Below, one piece after another: positions 24,589-32,812 of a stretch of 64,000 nucleotides of DNA. The notes under the pieces were generated by a model. That model worked only from the letters and a program-made list of their open reading frames with translations. It was not told the origin of the DNA and searched no databases. A program made the position numbers and the translations under genes. Positions within the stretch are counted from its first letter, which is position 1. Every line of letters begins with the position of its first letter. The DNA is from Allobaculum stercoricanis DSM 13633 (lineage in GTDB: Bacteria; Bacillota_I; Bacilli_A; Erysipelotrichales; Erysipelotrichaceae), in the NCBI RefSeq assembly GCF_000384195.1, contig NZ_KB913034.1, positions 595,478 to 659,477 on the forward strand. The letters run 5' to 3'.

Positions 24589-26248
24589 AACTGATTTAGA
24601 AATTGCGCAGGAATGCGTCCTTGAACCGATTGAAAACATCGCTGCCAAAGCAAATATTCCTTTAGAAGCTGTTGAACCTTATGGGAAAACAAAAGCAAAA
24701 GTCGATATCCACTCTTTAAATTTAGAAGGGAAAGAAGATGGAAAGCTGATTTTAGTCACAGCCATCAACCCAACTAAAGCCGGAGAAGGAAAATCCACAA
24801 CAACAGTTGGATTGGCTGATGCTTTAAATAAAATCAATAAAAACACTTTAATCGCTTTACGTGAACCTTCTTTAGGGCCAGTATTCGGTCTTAAAGGGGG
24901 AGCAACTGGTGGTGGTTATGCGCAAGTTGTTCCAATGGAAGATATTAACTTACACTTCACAGGGGACATGCATGCGATCACAACCGCAAACAACTTACTT
25001 TGTGCCATTATCGATAACCACATGTATCAAGGCAATGAATTGAATTTAGATCCAAACCGTATCACATTCAAACGTTGCTTAGATATGAATGACCGTACTT
25101 TACGTCAAATCGAAATTGGACAAGGATCCAAAGTCAACGGAATTGAACGTACAGATGGATTCAACATCACTGTTGCTTCTGAAATCATGGCTTCTCTTTG
25201 CTTAGCAGATGATTTAATGGATCTGAAAAAACGCTTTGGAAATATGCTCGTAGGCTGGACTTATGACAATAATCCAGTATATGTTCATGATTTAGGTTGT
25301 GAAGGGGCAATGGCAATGGTGATGAAAGATGCCATTAAACCAAACTTAGTTCAAACTCTTGAACATAACCCTGTATTTATCCACGGTGGACCATTCGCGA
25401 ACATCGCACATGGATGCAACTCCGTTATTGCTACAAAAACTGCTTTAAAAATGGCTGACTATGTCATTACAGAAGCTGGATTCGGTGCCGATTTAGGGGC
25501 TGAAAAATTCTTAGACATTAAATGCCGCATGGCAAAATTACATCCAAATGCAGTTGTTATCGTGGCAACAATCCGTGCATTAAAACAACATGGTGGCGTT
25601 GCTTATGAAGATCTTGGTCAAGAAAACGTACAAGCATTATTAGATGGTTGTGCAAACTTGGCTAAACATATCGATACAGTTAAACAATTCGGTTTACCTT
25701 ACATCGTGGCAATCAACCAATTTATCAACGATACAGATGCTGAAATTGCTGCATTAGAAAACTGGTGCCAAGAAAATGGACACCTACTCTCCTTATCCCA
25801 AGTTTGGGCAAAAGGTGGAGAAGGAGCAATTGACCTTGCTCAAAAAGTTGTTGAACTTTGCGATCAAGAAAACAACTATGCGCCTTTATATGATACAAAC
25901 GATACAATCGAACATAAAATTGAAACAATTGCTCGTAGAGTTTATGGTGCTGATGGCGTTGAGTTCACAGAAGAAGCAAAAGAACAAATTGCTTTATTCA
26001 ATAAATTTGGTTGGGATAAAACTCCAATCTGTATGGCAAAAACACAGATGTCTTTGTCCGATGATCCAAAAGTTATGGGTGCACCAAAAGGATTTACAAT
26101 CACTGTTCGTGAATTACGCCCATCTTTAGGAGCTGGATTTATCGTTGCATTAACAGGTAAAGTCTTAACAATGCCAGGTTTACCAAAAGTACCAAGTGCA
26201 TTGAATATGGACATCGATGTGAACGGCAAAATCACTGGTTTATTCTAG
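24581..26248 (+). CDS. fhs: Formate-tetrahydrofolate ligase
   Basis: 555 residues. Fhs makes 10-formyl-THF from formate, ATP and THF. The P-loop [20 protein letters not shown] is near residues 64-83; [35 protein letters not shown] follows in the usual place, and the C-terminal [22 protein letters not shown] is typical. It overlaps purD by eight bases with AAAGGA as ribosome binding site. Placing Fhs with PurN and PurH couples cofactor supply to the two folate-dependent purine steps. In an anaerobe the formate may come from pyruvate-formate lyase. Confidence 0.97.
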   Translation: MPKTDLEIAQECVLEPIENIAAKANIPLEAVEPYGKTKAKVDIHSLNLEGKEDGKLILVTAINPTKAGEGKSTTTVGLADALNKINKNTLIALREPSLGPVFGLKGGATGGGYAQVVPMEDINLHFTGDMHAITTANNLLCAIIDNHMYQGNELNLDPNRITFKRCLDMNDRTLRQIEIGQGSKVNGIERTDGFNITVASEIMASLCLADDLMDLKKRFGNMLVGWTYDNNPVYVHDLGCEGAMAMVMKDAIKPNLVQTLEHNPVFIHGGPFANIAHGCNSVIATKTALKMADYVITEAGFGADLGAEKFLDIKCRMAKLHPNAVVIVATIRALKQHGGVAYEDLGQENVQALLDGCANLAKHIDTVKQFGLPYIVAINQFINDTDAEIAALENWCQENGHLLSLSQVWAKGGEGAIDLAQKVVELCDQENNYAPLYDTNDTIEHKIETIARRVYGADGVEFTEEAKEQIALFNKFGWDKTPICMAKTQMSLSDDPKVMGAPKGFTITVRELRPSLGAGFIVALTGKVLTMPGLPKVPSALNMDIDVNGKITGLF

Positions 26249-26288
26249 TTTGTAGATCAATCAGAACTTCAATTCATCAAAAATAGTC

Positions 26289-26337
26289 AAAAGCTTTCAT
26301 CGTCTCTCTTTTAAAGGGAGATCTTGAAAGCTTTTTT
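26289..26337 (+). terminator. Terminator of the purE-fhs operon
   Basis: AAAAGCTTTCA pairs with TTGAAAGCTTTT around an inner GTCTC-type hairpin, followed by six T. Confidence 0.85.
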
Positions 26338-26448
26338 CTTATTTAAGACAAATAAGTCAGATTATGAACGAAAAGCGATAAAATTAATTAGTTATGAGTT
26401 AATTAAAAATACAGATAACATAAAATAATATAGTGATCTAGAAAAGAT

Positions 26449-26471
26449 CTCTACGATTTAGAATCGGAGAG
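26449..26471 (+). promoter_or_regulatory. Hairpin that sequesters the ribosome binding site of the deaminase-like gene
   Basis: CTCTACGATT (26449-26458) pairs with AATCGGAGAG (26462-26471) with one A-G mismatch and a three-base loop. CGGAGAG in the right arm is the ribosome binding site for the ATG at 26479. Confidence 0.5.
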
Positions 26472-26478
26472 TTTTAGT

Positions 26479-26861
26479 ATGGATAATTTATATAATATTG
26501 CAAAAAATACAATCAATCATATTAATCTAAAGAAAAATGGAGAAGCCGGTCATGTTGCTTGTGCTTTAGGAACAGCCAATGGTGCTGTGTATACAGGCAT
26601 TTGTATTGATGTGCCTTGTTCAATAGGTATTTGTGCAGAGCAAGCAGCTATAGCTGATATGTTGAAACATGGAGAAACTCAAATAAAAAAATTGTAGCTG
26701 TATATGAAGATGGTAGTGTTCTACCTCCTTGTGGGAGATGTAGAGAATTGATTTCACAGTTGAATTTTGAAAACAAAAATACTATGGTTGCAATCGATTA
26801 CAAAATGGCGGTTACATTAAAAGAATTGTTACCTGAAAGGTGGGATAAAAAATGGAATTAA
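26479..26861 (+). pseudogene. Cytidine-deaminase-family gene with a single frameshift
   Basis: The first frame (26479-26697) encodes a deaminase N-terminal half with the zinc motif CAEQAAIADML. It stops after an A7 run at 26684-26690. The second frame resumes at IVAVYEDGSVLPPCGRCREL, supplying the second zinc motif PCGRC, and ends at 26861. Adding one A restores a continuous 127-residue protein of the cytidine or blasticidin-S deaminase type. The zinc ligands (Cys, Cys, Cys) and catalytic Glu are all present, so this is a recent frameshift or a sequencing error in a homopolymer. The reconstructed stop overlaps the next gene start by 10 bases. Confidence 0.8.
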
Positions 26862-27574
26862 ATAAATTAACAAACCATATTTATTACTTAGAATATAATC
26901 CTGAAGTCGATAGACCAATGTTAGGATATGTTAAAGGTGATAAATATTCTTTAGCCATTGATGCTGGATATTCTGCAAATCATGTTCATGATTTTTACAA
27001 AGCAATCGAAGCAGAAAAGTTTGATAAGCCGAATTTTACAGTTATAACGCATTGGCATTATGATCATACTTTTGGCATGCATGCAATCAATGGAGTAAGC
27101 ATTGCTCACGAAAAAACAAATGATTTTCTTAAAGAACAACAAGTCAGAGCAAGGGATATCAATTATATTGAATTGATGAAAAAAGATGATGTGCATTTTG
27201 AAAAAGAATACAGCGGGCAGGATAAATTGAGTATTGTATTATCTGATATTACTTTTGCCGATAAAATGACTTTGGATTTAGGGGGAATTACTGCACAAAT
27301 TTTTCATGCAGTTTCACCACATTCTGACGATACCACTTGCATTTATGTTCCAGAAGAAAAAGTATTGTTCTTGGGAGATTCTACAAGTGAAGATTTCTTC
27401 AATAACGGATATATGGATAAAGATAAATTATGTTCGCTGATTCAAACTATTCAATCAATAGATTGTAGATATTGTATCTTAAGTCATTGCGAACCCCTTA
27501 CTAAAGAAGACTTGCTTTCTTATCTGTTTACGATTGAACTACAAAATCCCAGTTTGCTAGACAAAGAGAATTAA
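26852..27574 (+). CDS. Metallo-beta-lactamase-fold hydrolase
   Basis: 240 residues with the dinuclear zinc motif THWHYDHTFG (His67, His69, Asp71, His72), a second-shell HAVSPHSDD region, LGDSTSED with the bridging Asp, and a late LSHCEP histidine. The fold covers hydrolases of very diverse substrates, so no substrate is assigned. A ribosome binding site GAAAGG lies within the end of the preceding deaminase-like frame, and the start overlaps it, so the two were one operon. Cytoplasmic; no signal peptide. Confidence 0.85.
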   Translation: MELNKLTNHIYYLEYNPEVDRPMLGYVKGDKYSLAIDAGYSANHVHDFYKAIEAEKFDKPNFTVITHWHYDHTFGMHAINGVSIAHEKTNDFLKEQQVRARDINYIELMKKDDVHFEKEYSGQDKLSIVLSDITFADKMTLDLGGITAQIFHAVSPHSDDTTCIYVPEEKVLFLGDSTSEDFFNNGYMDKDKLCSLIQTIQSIDCRYCILSHCEPLTKEDLLSYLFTIELQNPSLLDKEN

Positions 27575-27605
27575 TAAATTTAGTTTTTGTAAAAGAGGTG
27601 TCAAT

Positions 27606-27824
27606 ATGAAAAATACTAATTGTTGCCCGAAATGTAACAGCAATGACATTATCCGAGTGAACGGTTCAAATAGAGCATATGGAGGGGGAAATAATATAAT
27701 AACTGGAGCATTTTCGTCTGTTAAAGTTAATCGATATATATGTTGTAATTGTGGTTTTACTGAAGAATGGATTGATAAAGAAGACATAGAAAAAATAAGA
27801 AGAAGTTCAAATCCTAAAGGATAA
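27606..27824 (+). CDS. Small zinc-ribbon protein
   Basis: 72 residues. CCPKCNSND near the N-terminus and YICCNCGFTEEW near residue 46 form a four-cysteine zinc ribbon around a Gly-rich loop. Such proteins are common small unknowns in Firmicutes. AAAGAGGTGT precedes the ATG. The IS21-type element is inserted six bases after its stop codon, leaving the gene intact. Confidence 0.7.
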   Translation: MKNTNCCPKCNSNDIIRVNGSNRAYGGGNNIITGAFSSVKVNRYICCNCGFTEEWIDKEDIEKIRRSSNPKG

Positions 27825-27930
27825 ACCAAGTGTTTTTCGTATTTTAAAAATGGGCCAAAAAAGTGCTGATCGGATTTGAAATCTGTACCACCTTGCTTGT
27901 AATGTTTCTCCGTAAAGGAGGACAAGAAAG

Positions 27931-29376
27931 GTGCTTTCAATTATGAAGATTTTTGAATATATAGATTTACGAGAAAGCGGAATTTCATCTAGAAAAGCTG
28001 CTGAGCTGTGTGCTATATCGAGAACAACTGGAGAAAAGTATTATCGTAAATTCAAAGAGAACAGAGCTTCTCTTGTGGATAATCCAACCTGGGAAAACAG
28101 TCAGGTATTGATCGAGGAGTGTCTTGTTCCTCCTTCTTACAACACTTCAACACGGCGCCCAAGAAAGTACACTCCAGAAGTAGATGCTTTACTGGATCAA
28201 ATTCTTGAAAACGAAGAGGAAAAAACACGTTTATTGGGGACTTCTCATAAACAACATCTAACATGCATGCAGATCTGGGAATTAATCAAAGACGCTGGAT
28301 TCGATGTTGGATTATCGACGATCACAAAAAAGATCAAAGAAAAGAAAAACCGACACAAAGAATGCTTCATCAGCCAACGATATGAACCAGGAGATAGATT
28401 TGAATACGACTTTGGCGAAGTGAAGTTGATGATTAACGGTCAGAAAAAAACATTTTACTTGGCGGTTATGACTTCTCCTTGGTCAGGATATAGAGCTGCT
28501 TACTTATACGAAAATCAAAAAAGTCAGGTATTTTTCGAATCAATGATCCGCTTCTTTCATGAAGTTGGAGGATGCTTTAAAGAAGGCGTTTTCGACAATA
28601 TGAGAAACGTCATCTCAAAATTCATCGGTAAAACTGAAAAAGAAATCAATCCAGAATTGATCCGTTTTGCCCATTACTATGGCTTTCTGGTCAATGTGAC
28701 CAACGCATTTTCTGGAAACGAGAAAGGATCGGTTGAACGGTCAGTAGAAGTTGTTAGAAATAAAAGCTTTGCCTTGAAATATCAGTTTGACAGTTTAGAA
28801 GAAGCAAGAATGTGGCTTAAAAAATGCCTTGTCGATCTGAATAAGGACACAAAATGGAAGGAAGAACAGTTATTTCTTATCCCTATTCTTCCAGATTACG
28901 AATCCGCAAAAATTGTTGACCGAACAGTCAACAATTTTTCTTTGATCAGCGTAGATGGAAATCAGTATTCGGTTCCTGATCATCTCGTCGGCAAAGAAGT
29001 CAGAGTGAAAATTTATACAGAAACAGTTAAGGTCTATTACGAACATAGTCAAGTTGCTGAACATAGAAGAATCAATGATGGAAAACAAAAAACGTGCTTC
29101 GATATACGACACTATCTAAGCACGCTGAGAAAAAAGCCTGGAGCATTGAGAAACAGCGCCGCCCTCAAAGCTGAACCAGAACTTAAAACTATTTACGACA
29201 ACTATTTTAGCGAAAAACCGAGAGAATTCATAGCTATACTCACTCGGAATAAGAATCTTCCTTTAGATCAACTGAAAGAATTGCTCAAAATGGAAGCTTG
29301 CCAAGCGCCTTACCCTCAACCAGTTTACGAGCCCCTAGCTGATCAATTGCAGGGATACCAGGCACTGTTTGCCTAG
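27931..29376 (+). CDS. istA: IS21-family transposase IstA
   Basis: 481 residues. The N-terminal HTH (SGISSRKAAELCAISRTTGEKYYRKF) precedes an RNase H-like integrase core: YDFGEVKLMI with the first Asp, EGVFDNMRN with the second and GNEKGSVERSVEVV with the Glu. A beta-rich C-terminal part (ISVDGNQYSVPDHLVGKEV) is typical of IstA. The start is GTG at 27931, since GGAGG lies nine bases upstream; an ATG follows four codons later. The length is complete, with no frameshift. Confidence 0.93.
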   Translation: MLSIMKIFEYIDLRESGISSRKAAELCAISRTTGEKYYRKFKENRASLVDNPTWENSQVLIEECLVPPSYNTSTRRPRKYTPEVDALLDQILENEEEKTRLLGTSHKQHLTCMQIWELIKDAGFDVGLSTITKKIKEKKNRHKECFISQRYEPGDRFEYDFGEVKLMINGQKKTFYLAVMTSPWSGYRAAYLYENQKSQVFFESMIRFFHEVGGCFKEGVFDNMRNVISKFIGKTEKEINPELIRFAHYYGFLVNVTNAFSGNEKGSVERSVEVVRNKSFALKYQFDSLEEARMWLKKCLVDLNKDTKWKEEQLFLIPILPDYESAKIVDRTVNNFSLISVDGNQYSVPDHLVGKEVRVKIYTETVKVYYEHSQVAEHRRINDGKQKTCFDIRHYLSTLRKKPGALRNSAALKAEPELKTIYDNYFSEKPREFIAILTRNKNLPLDQLKELLKMEACQAPYPQPVYEPLADQLQGYQALFA

Positions 29377-29379
29377 AAA

Positions 29380-30141
29380 GTGAGTATGAAAATGATGATA
29401 GAAGTATATGCCAAAAGACTTCGCCTGCCCTTTATTCGGAATAACTACAGAGATCTCATTGCGGATGCAAGAGAAAATAAACCAGATTATGCAGAATTCC
29501 TAGAAGAGATTCTTAAGGGGGAGACGATGAGTCGGAATGAGAACTGTATCCAAAAACGGCTGCAGTTAGCGCATTTTCCCAATCGAATGACACTCGAAGA
29601 TTTTCAGACGGAACATCTAAGAATTGAGATTCAGCAGAAAGTAAAAGAGTTATCGACTTTAGAGTTTATCCAAAAAGGAGAAAACGTGATACTTATTGGG
29701 AATCCAGGGACAGGAAAAAGTGCGTTATCAATCTGTCTAGGTGTAGAAGCCTGCTTGAACAACATGAGCGTTCTATTTATTGGTGTATCTGATCTTTTGA
29801 TTGAGATCCGAGAAGCAATGAGCCAGAACCAAATTCTTCGCTATAAGAAACGTTTTGAAAGTTTTGATCTTGTTATACTAGACGAACTAGGTTATTGCTC
29901 ATTCGATCAGAAATCAGGAGAAATACTATTTAATTTGATTTCAAGCCGAAATGGCAAGAAATCCATCGTTGTCACCAGTAACCTGGAGCTCAATCGATGG
30001 AAAGAGATCTTCAGGGACGAAGTATTGACAGCAGCGATGATAGATAGACTTGCTTATAAGGCTCACATGATCAATATGACTGGTCAGAGCTATAGGCTGA
30101 AAGAAACGAAGAAATGGGTTGAAGAAAAATCAGAGAAATAA
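29380..30141 (+). CDS. istB: IS21-family ATP-binding helper protein IstB
   Basis: 253 residues, DnaC-like AAA+ ATPase that assembles the IstA transposition complex. Walker A GNPGTGKSAL and Walker B LVILDELGYCSFD are intact, and a C-terminal arginine-containing motif (AAMIDRLAYKAHMI) follows. It starts at GTG 29380 three bases after istA (ATG 29386 is an alternative); the pair is translationally coupled. Confidence 0.93.
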   Translation: MSMKMMIEVYAKRLRLPFIRNNYRDLIADARENKPDYAEFLEEILKGETMSRNENCIQKRLQLAHFPNRMTLEDFQTEHLRIEIQQKVKELSTLEFIQKGENVILIGNPGTGKSALSICLGVEACLNNMSVLFIGVSDLLIEIREAMSQNQILRYKKRFESFDLVILDELGYCSFDQKSGEILFNLISSRNGKKSIVVTSNLELNRWKEIFRDEVLTAAMIDRLAYKAHMINMTGQSYRLKETKKWVEEKSEK

Positions 30142-30171
30142 ATTTAAAAAAACGCGACACCCCTAGGGGTG

Positions 30172-30219
30172 TTAAGGAGAAGGGACTGCTCTTGAAAGAG
30201 CAGTATTCTTCTCCCTTAA
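30172..30219. other. Long imperfect hairpin at the right end of the IS21 element
   Basis: TTAAGGAGAAG through GCTCTT (30172-30192) pairs with AAGAGC through CTTCTCCCTTAA, with minor mismatches. It lies between istB and the right terminal repeats. It may shield the element from transcription entering from outside, or end istAB transcription without a T-run. Confidence 0.5.
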
Positions 30220-30315
30220 GTGGATCAGATTTCAATTACGCAAATGGACCAATTTTCAATTGACAAAAACACCAAGTCTGAATTTATGGAGGTGTAGTAA
30301 TACACTAAACTATTT

Positions 30316-30646
30316 TGATTGAAGAAATTACTATTGAGAATCTAACAGAAAAAATGAATGAAAAAGTACAAGAAATGGAACTAGATAGCTATCAGATTAA
30401 AACCATGTCTTTTTGGGGAACAGATAAAGCTGTTTTGATTTTCAAAAAAGGACTAAAAAGAAGTTTGTTATAACTCCCAGATGGAATAAGTGCCTGATGA
30501 ACGCTGTTAAGGCACAGGCAGTGGAAGTCATAAAAAAGGTATTGAGTTACGATAGAGCGAGAAAGTTCGGGCAGAAAGCTGTTAGAGCTTTTCTCATATT
30601 TCACATAAATAAAGCAAATGGAAAATTAGAAATGAAAAAGAGCTAA
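30316..30646 (+). pseudogene. Frameshifted unknown gene next to the IS21 element
   Basis: From a TTG at 30316 one frame encodes about 50 residues (KMNEKVQEMELDSYQIKTM, then FWGTDKAVLIFKKGLK) and stops at 30471. The next frame continues without a break as KKFVITPRWNKCLMNAVKAQ and AVEVIKKVLSYDRARKFGQK to TAA at 30644-30646. Adding one A in the A5 run at about 30455 joins them into one basic protein of about 110 residues. No domain is recognised. No good ribosome binding site is near the TTG, so the gene may have begun further left, where the IS21 element now lies. Confidence 0.5.
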
Positions 30647-30876
30647 TGGGAATTGATATTGAAAAGCCTTTTAAAACCTCCCCGTTAGTACCAGAGAATG
30701 GAATGTTGGAGTATTGCCTGTGTCGATATATTGTGTTAGGGGAACCACACAACAAACTAATAAAGAAAATCGGAAATGTAGAGTTAGAGATTTCGACATC
30801 GTATCCAAGTATAAGCATACAGAGAGAATTTTTTGTAATAAACATTTATCCAATTAAGTTAAATGGGATTATGTAA
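30646..30876 (+). CDS. Hypothetical protein coupled to the frameshifted gene
   Basis: 76 residues with no recognised domain; composition is mixed, with VENGMLEYCLCRYIVLGEP-like central part and a strand-rich C-terminus (VELEISTSYPSISIQREFFV). The ATG overlaps the stop of the upstream reconstructed frame as TAATG, a typical coupling junction, which supports both being genuine genes of one unit. No transmembrane segment is evident. The following 200 bases to 31080 hold no gene. Confidence 0.45.
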   Translation: MGIDIEKPFKTSPLVPENGMLEYCLCRYIVLGEPHNKLIKKIGNVELEISTSYPSISIQREFFVINIYPIKLNGIM

Positions 30877-31080
30877 AAAACGGAAAGTTCCAATTTTTTT
30901 GCAGAAAGAATAAAGATCAAAATGAGAAGTTGATCATAAATAGAGACGAACAAAATTTCTCTTTTTGGCTTTTGAGTAAAATGTTTGCTTCAACTAACTT
31001 GATGACTTAAAATAGTGAGCAATTAATTGCGATATGAATGAGAATGTTTTGTCTCGATCAAAACTAGTTGGAGAAGCTAT

Positions 31081-31278
31081 ATGAATCTAGTAGATATCAT
31101 CATCCTTTTGATCGTTTTGGTTTTATCGATCATTGCGATTCGTGCATCGCGCAAAGAAAAATGTAATGGCAATTGTGGTTCATGTGCGAGTGGATGTGCA
31201 AGGCCCAAACAACCGGATTTTGTGCGTCGCTATCGAGAAGATCATCCGCAACAAAACGGGCGTTCAAAAGCAGAATGA
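31081..31278 (+). CDS. FeoB-associated Cys-rich membrane protein
   Basis: 65 residues: one N-terminal transmembrane helix (residues about 3-22, IIILLIVLVLSIIAIRAS) followed by a cysteine cluster CNGNCGSCASGC and a charged tail. This layout is that of the small FeoB-associated Cys-rich membrane family, thought to help ferrous iron uptake. No feoA or feoB is in the window, so here it is an orphan. The start follows TTGGAGAAG. Confidence 0.75.
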   Translation: MNLVDIIILLIVLVLSIIAIRASRKEKCNGNCGSCASGCARPKQPDFVRRYREDHPQQNGRSKAE

Positions 31279-31396
31279 TCGATGAATAATTCATTTTTTG
31301 CCTAAAATAAAGCAAATGAGCGAAATACATAGCCGACAGACGATGTATGGAATATAATTAAGTTTAGTCATCTTGAAAGTTGAATTTTTAAAGAAT

Positions 31397-31430
31397 AAAA
31401 GGATCATTCATAATAAAGGATGGTCCTTTT
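31397..31430 (+). terminator. Terminator-like hairpin before the M29 peptidase gene
   Basis: AAAAGGATCAT (31397-31407) pairs fully with ATGGTCCTTTT (31420-31430, one G-U). Only the stem-internal T4 and a later TTT are present. Probably ends the FeoB-associated gene transcript. Confidence 0.55.
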
Positions 31431-31498
31431 GATCTTTCATCTCAGTGCTAGAAACATCAGATTGGATCTTTTGTAGATCGAATCGAGAAAGGAAATTC

Positions 31499-32749
31499 AT
31501 GATGAATGTACAATACTTAGAAAAACTTGCCCATCTTGCGATTGTTAAGGGGGTAAATCTCCAACCGAATCAACCATTAAATATTCGAGCGTGTGCGGAT
31601 CCTCAACATCAAATGTTGATCGACCTTTGTATTCTAGAAGCTAAAAAATTAGGTTGTCCCAAAGTAACATTGGATATTCGAGATGCCAATGAAGAACGCA
31701 TGTTATTCCAACCAGAAAATAAAGCTTTATTAGATCAGCGTATTGAAACGCTTGCTAAACAATATGAAGAAGCAGCGGCCAAAGGGGCTGCATTTTTATC
31801 CATTGTTGGCGAAGATCCTAATGCATTTGAAGATGTCGATCCTAAAGTGATCGTGGATCGAAATTTACGATTAAACAAATTATCTCCAAACTTTAGAAAA
31901 GGGCTCGATACGGGTTTACTTTCTTGGTCAATCATTGCCGCACCAAGCGCAGGCTGGGCAAAGAAAGTGTATCCAGATCTTACTAAAGAACAAGCCATTG
32001 ATGCATTATGGGCTGATATTTTTACGATTAGTCGTATTGATGATAGAGATCCTAAAGACAATTGGAATCAACATGGTCAAATGTTAAAGGCTAGAATGAA
32101 TAAATTAAATGCGTTAGGACTCGTACGGTTCCACTATTTATCGAAAAATGGAACCGATTTATGGATCGATTTACCGGAACATGCCATTTTTGTAGGGGGT
32201 TCAACAACGCTTCAAAACGGCTTGGAAATTTTCTGTAATATTCCAACCGAAGAATTGTTCTCTGTGCCTTTAAAAACAGGGGTTAATGGTCAGCTTGAAG
32301 CAATGATGCCATTAAACTATAACGGCCAAATCATTGATGAGTTTGGCTTTACATTTAAAGAGGGTAAAGTCGTCGATTTCCATGCTAAAAAAGGTAAAGA
32401 CGTTTTAGAAGCAATGTTGAAAAGTTGTAAAAATGCCGATTACTTAGGCGAAATTGCCTTGGTAGATAAAAGTTCCCCAATCCGCATGGCAAATCGTATT
32501 TTCTACAATACTTTATTTGATGAAAATGCAGCATGTCATTTTGCGTTAGGCCAATCTTATGCTGAATGTGTGCCAGGATCTGAAAATTGGGATGAAGAAC
32601 AACAAGAAGAGCATGGGTTAAACCAAGCGCAAATTCATGTCGACTTTATGGTTGGTGCTGATGATTTATTGATTGAAGGATATCAACCAGATGGCACGAA
32701 AATCATCGTGTTTGAAAACGGATCTTTCACAAGTGAATTTGACGCATAA
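31499..32749 (+). CDS. M29-family metallo-aminopeptidase
   Basis: 416 residues of the thermophilic aminopeptidase (M29; AmpS/PepS) family: a dimeric cytoplasmic enzyme with two divalent metals that removes N-terminal residues from peptides. Recognisable blocks are the N-terminal KGVNLQPNQPLNIRACADPQ, the central GTDLWIDLPEHAIFVGGS, NIPTEELFSVP, and the late metal-site region PIRMANRIFYNTLFDENAACHFALGQSYAE. The start at 31499 follows GAAAGG with six bases of spacing; two ATGs are adjacent. It stands alone with its own promoter region. Confidence 0.92.
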   Translation: MMNVQYLEKLAHLAIVKGVNLQPNQPLNIRACADPQHQMLIDLCILEAKKLGCPKVTLDIRDANEERMLFQPENKALLDQRIETLAKQYEEAAAKGAAFLSIVGEDPNAFEDVDPKVIVDRNLRLNKLSPNFRKGLDTGLLSWSIIAAPSAGWAKKVYPDLTKEQAIDALWADIFTISRIDDRDPKDNWNQHGQMLKARMNKLNALGLVRFHYLSKNGTDLWIDLPEHAIFVGGSTTLQNGLEIFCNIPTEELFSVPLKTGVNGQLEAMMPLNYNGQIIDEFGFTFKEGKVVDFHAKKGKDVLEAMLKSCKNADYLGEIALVDKSSPIRMANRIFYNTLFDENAACHFALGQSYAECVPGSENWDEEQQEEHGLNQAQIHVDFMVGADDLLIEGYQPDGTKIIVFENGSFTSEFDA

Positions 32750-32812
32750 TCAATAAGTATTTACAATAAATAGAGCTCAATTAAGGTTATTGAACCGATT
32801 AGGAGGATTATC

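Larger units (their letters stand above)
27831..30271. mobile_element. Complete IS21-family insertion sequence
   Basis: 2441 bp, beginning TGTTTTT and ending with its complement AAAAACA. Related internal end sequences recur at both ends (a TTGAAATCTG block 45 bases from the left tip and 36 bases from the right tip), as in the multiple terminal repeats of IS21. Flanked by a 5-bp target duplication CCAAG (27826-27830 and 30272-30276). It contains intact istA and istB on the plus strand. It lies between the zinc-ribbon gene and a frameshifted unknown gene. Confidence 0.9.
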
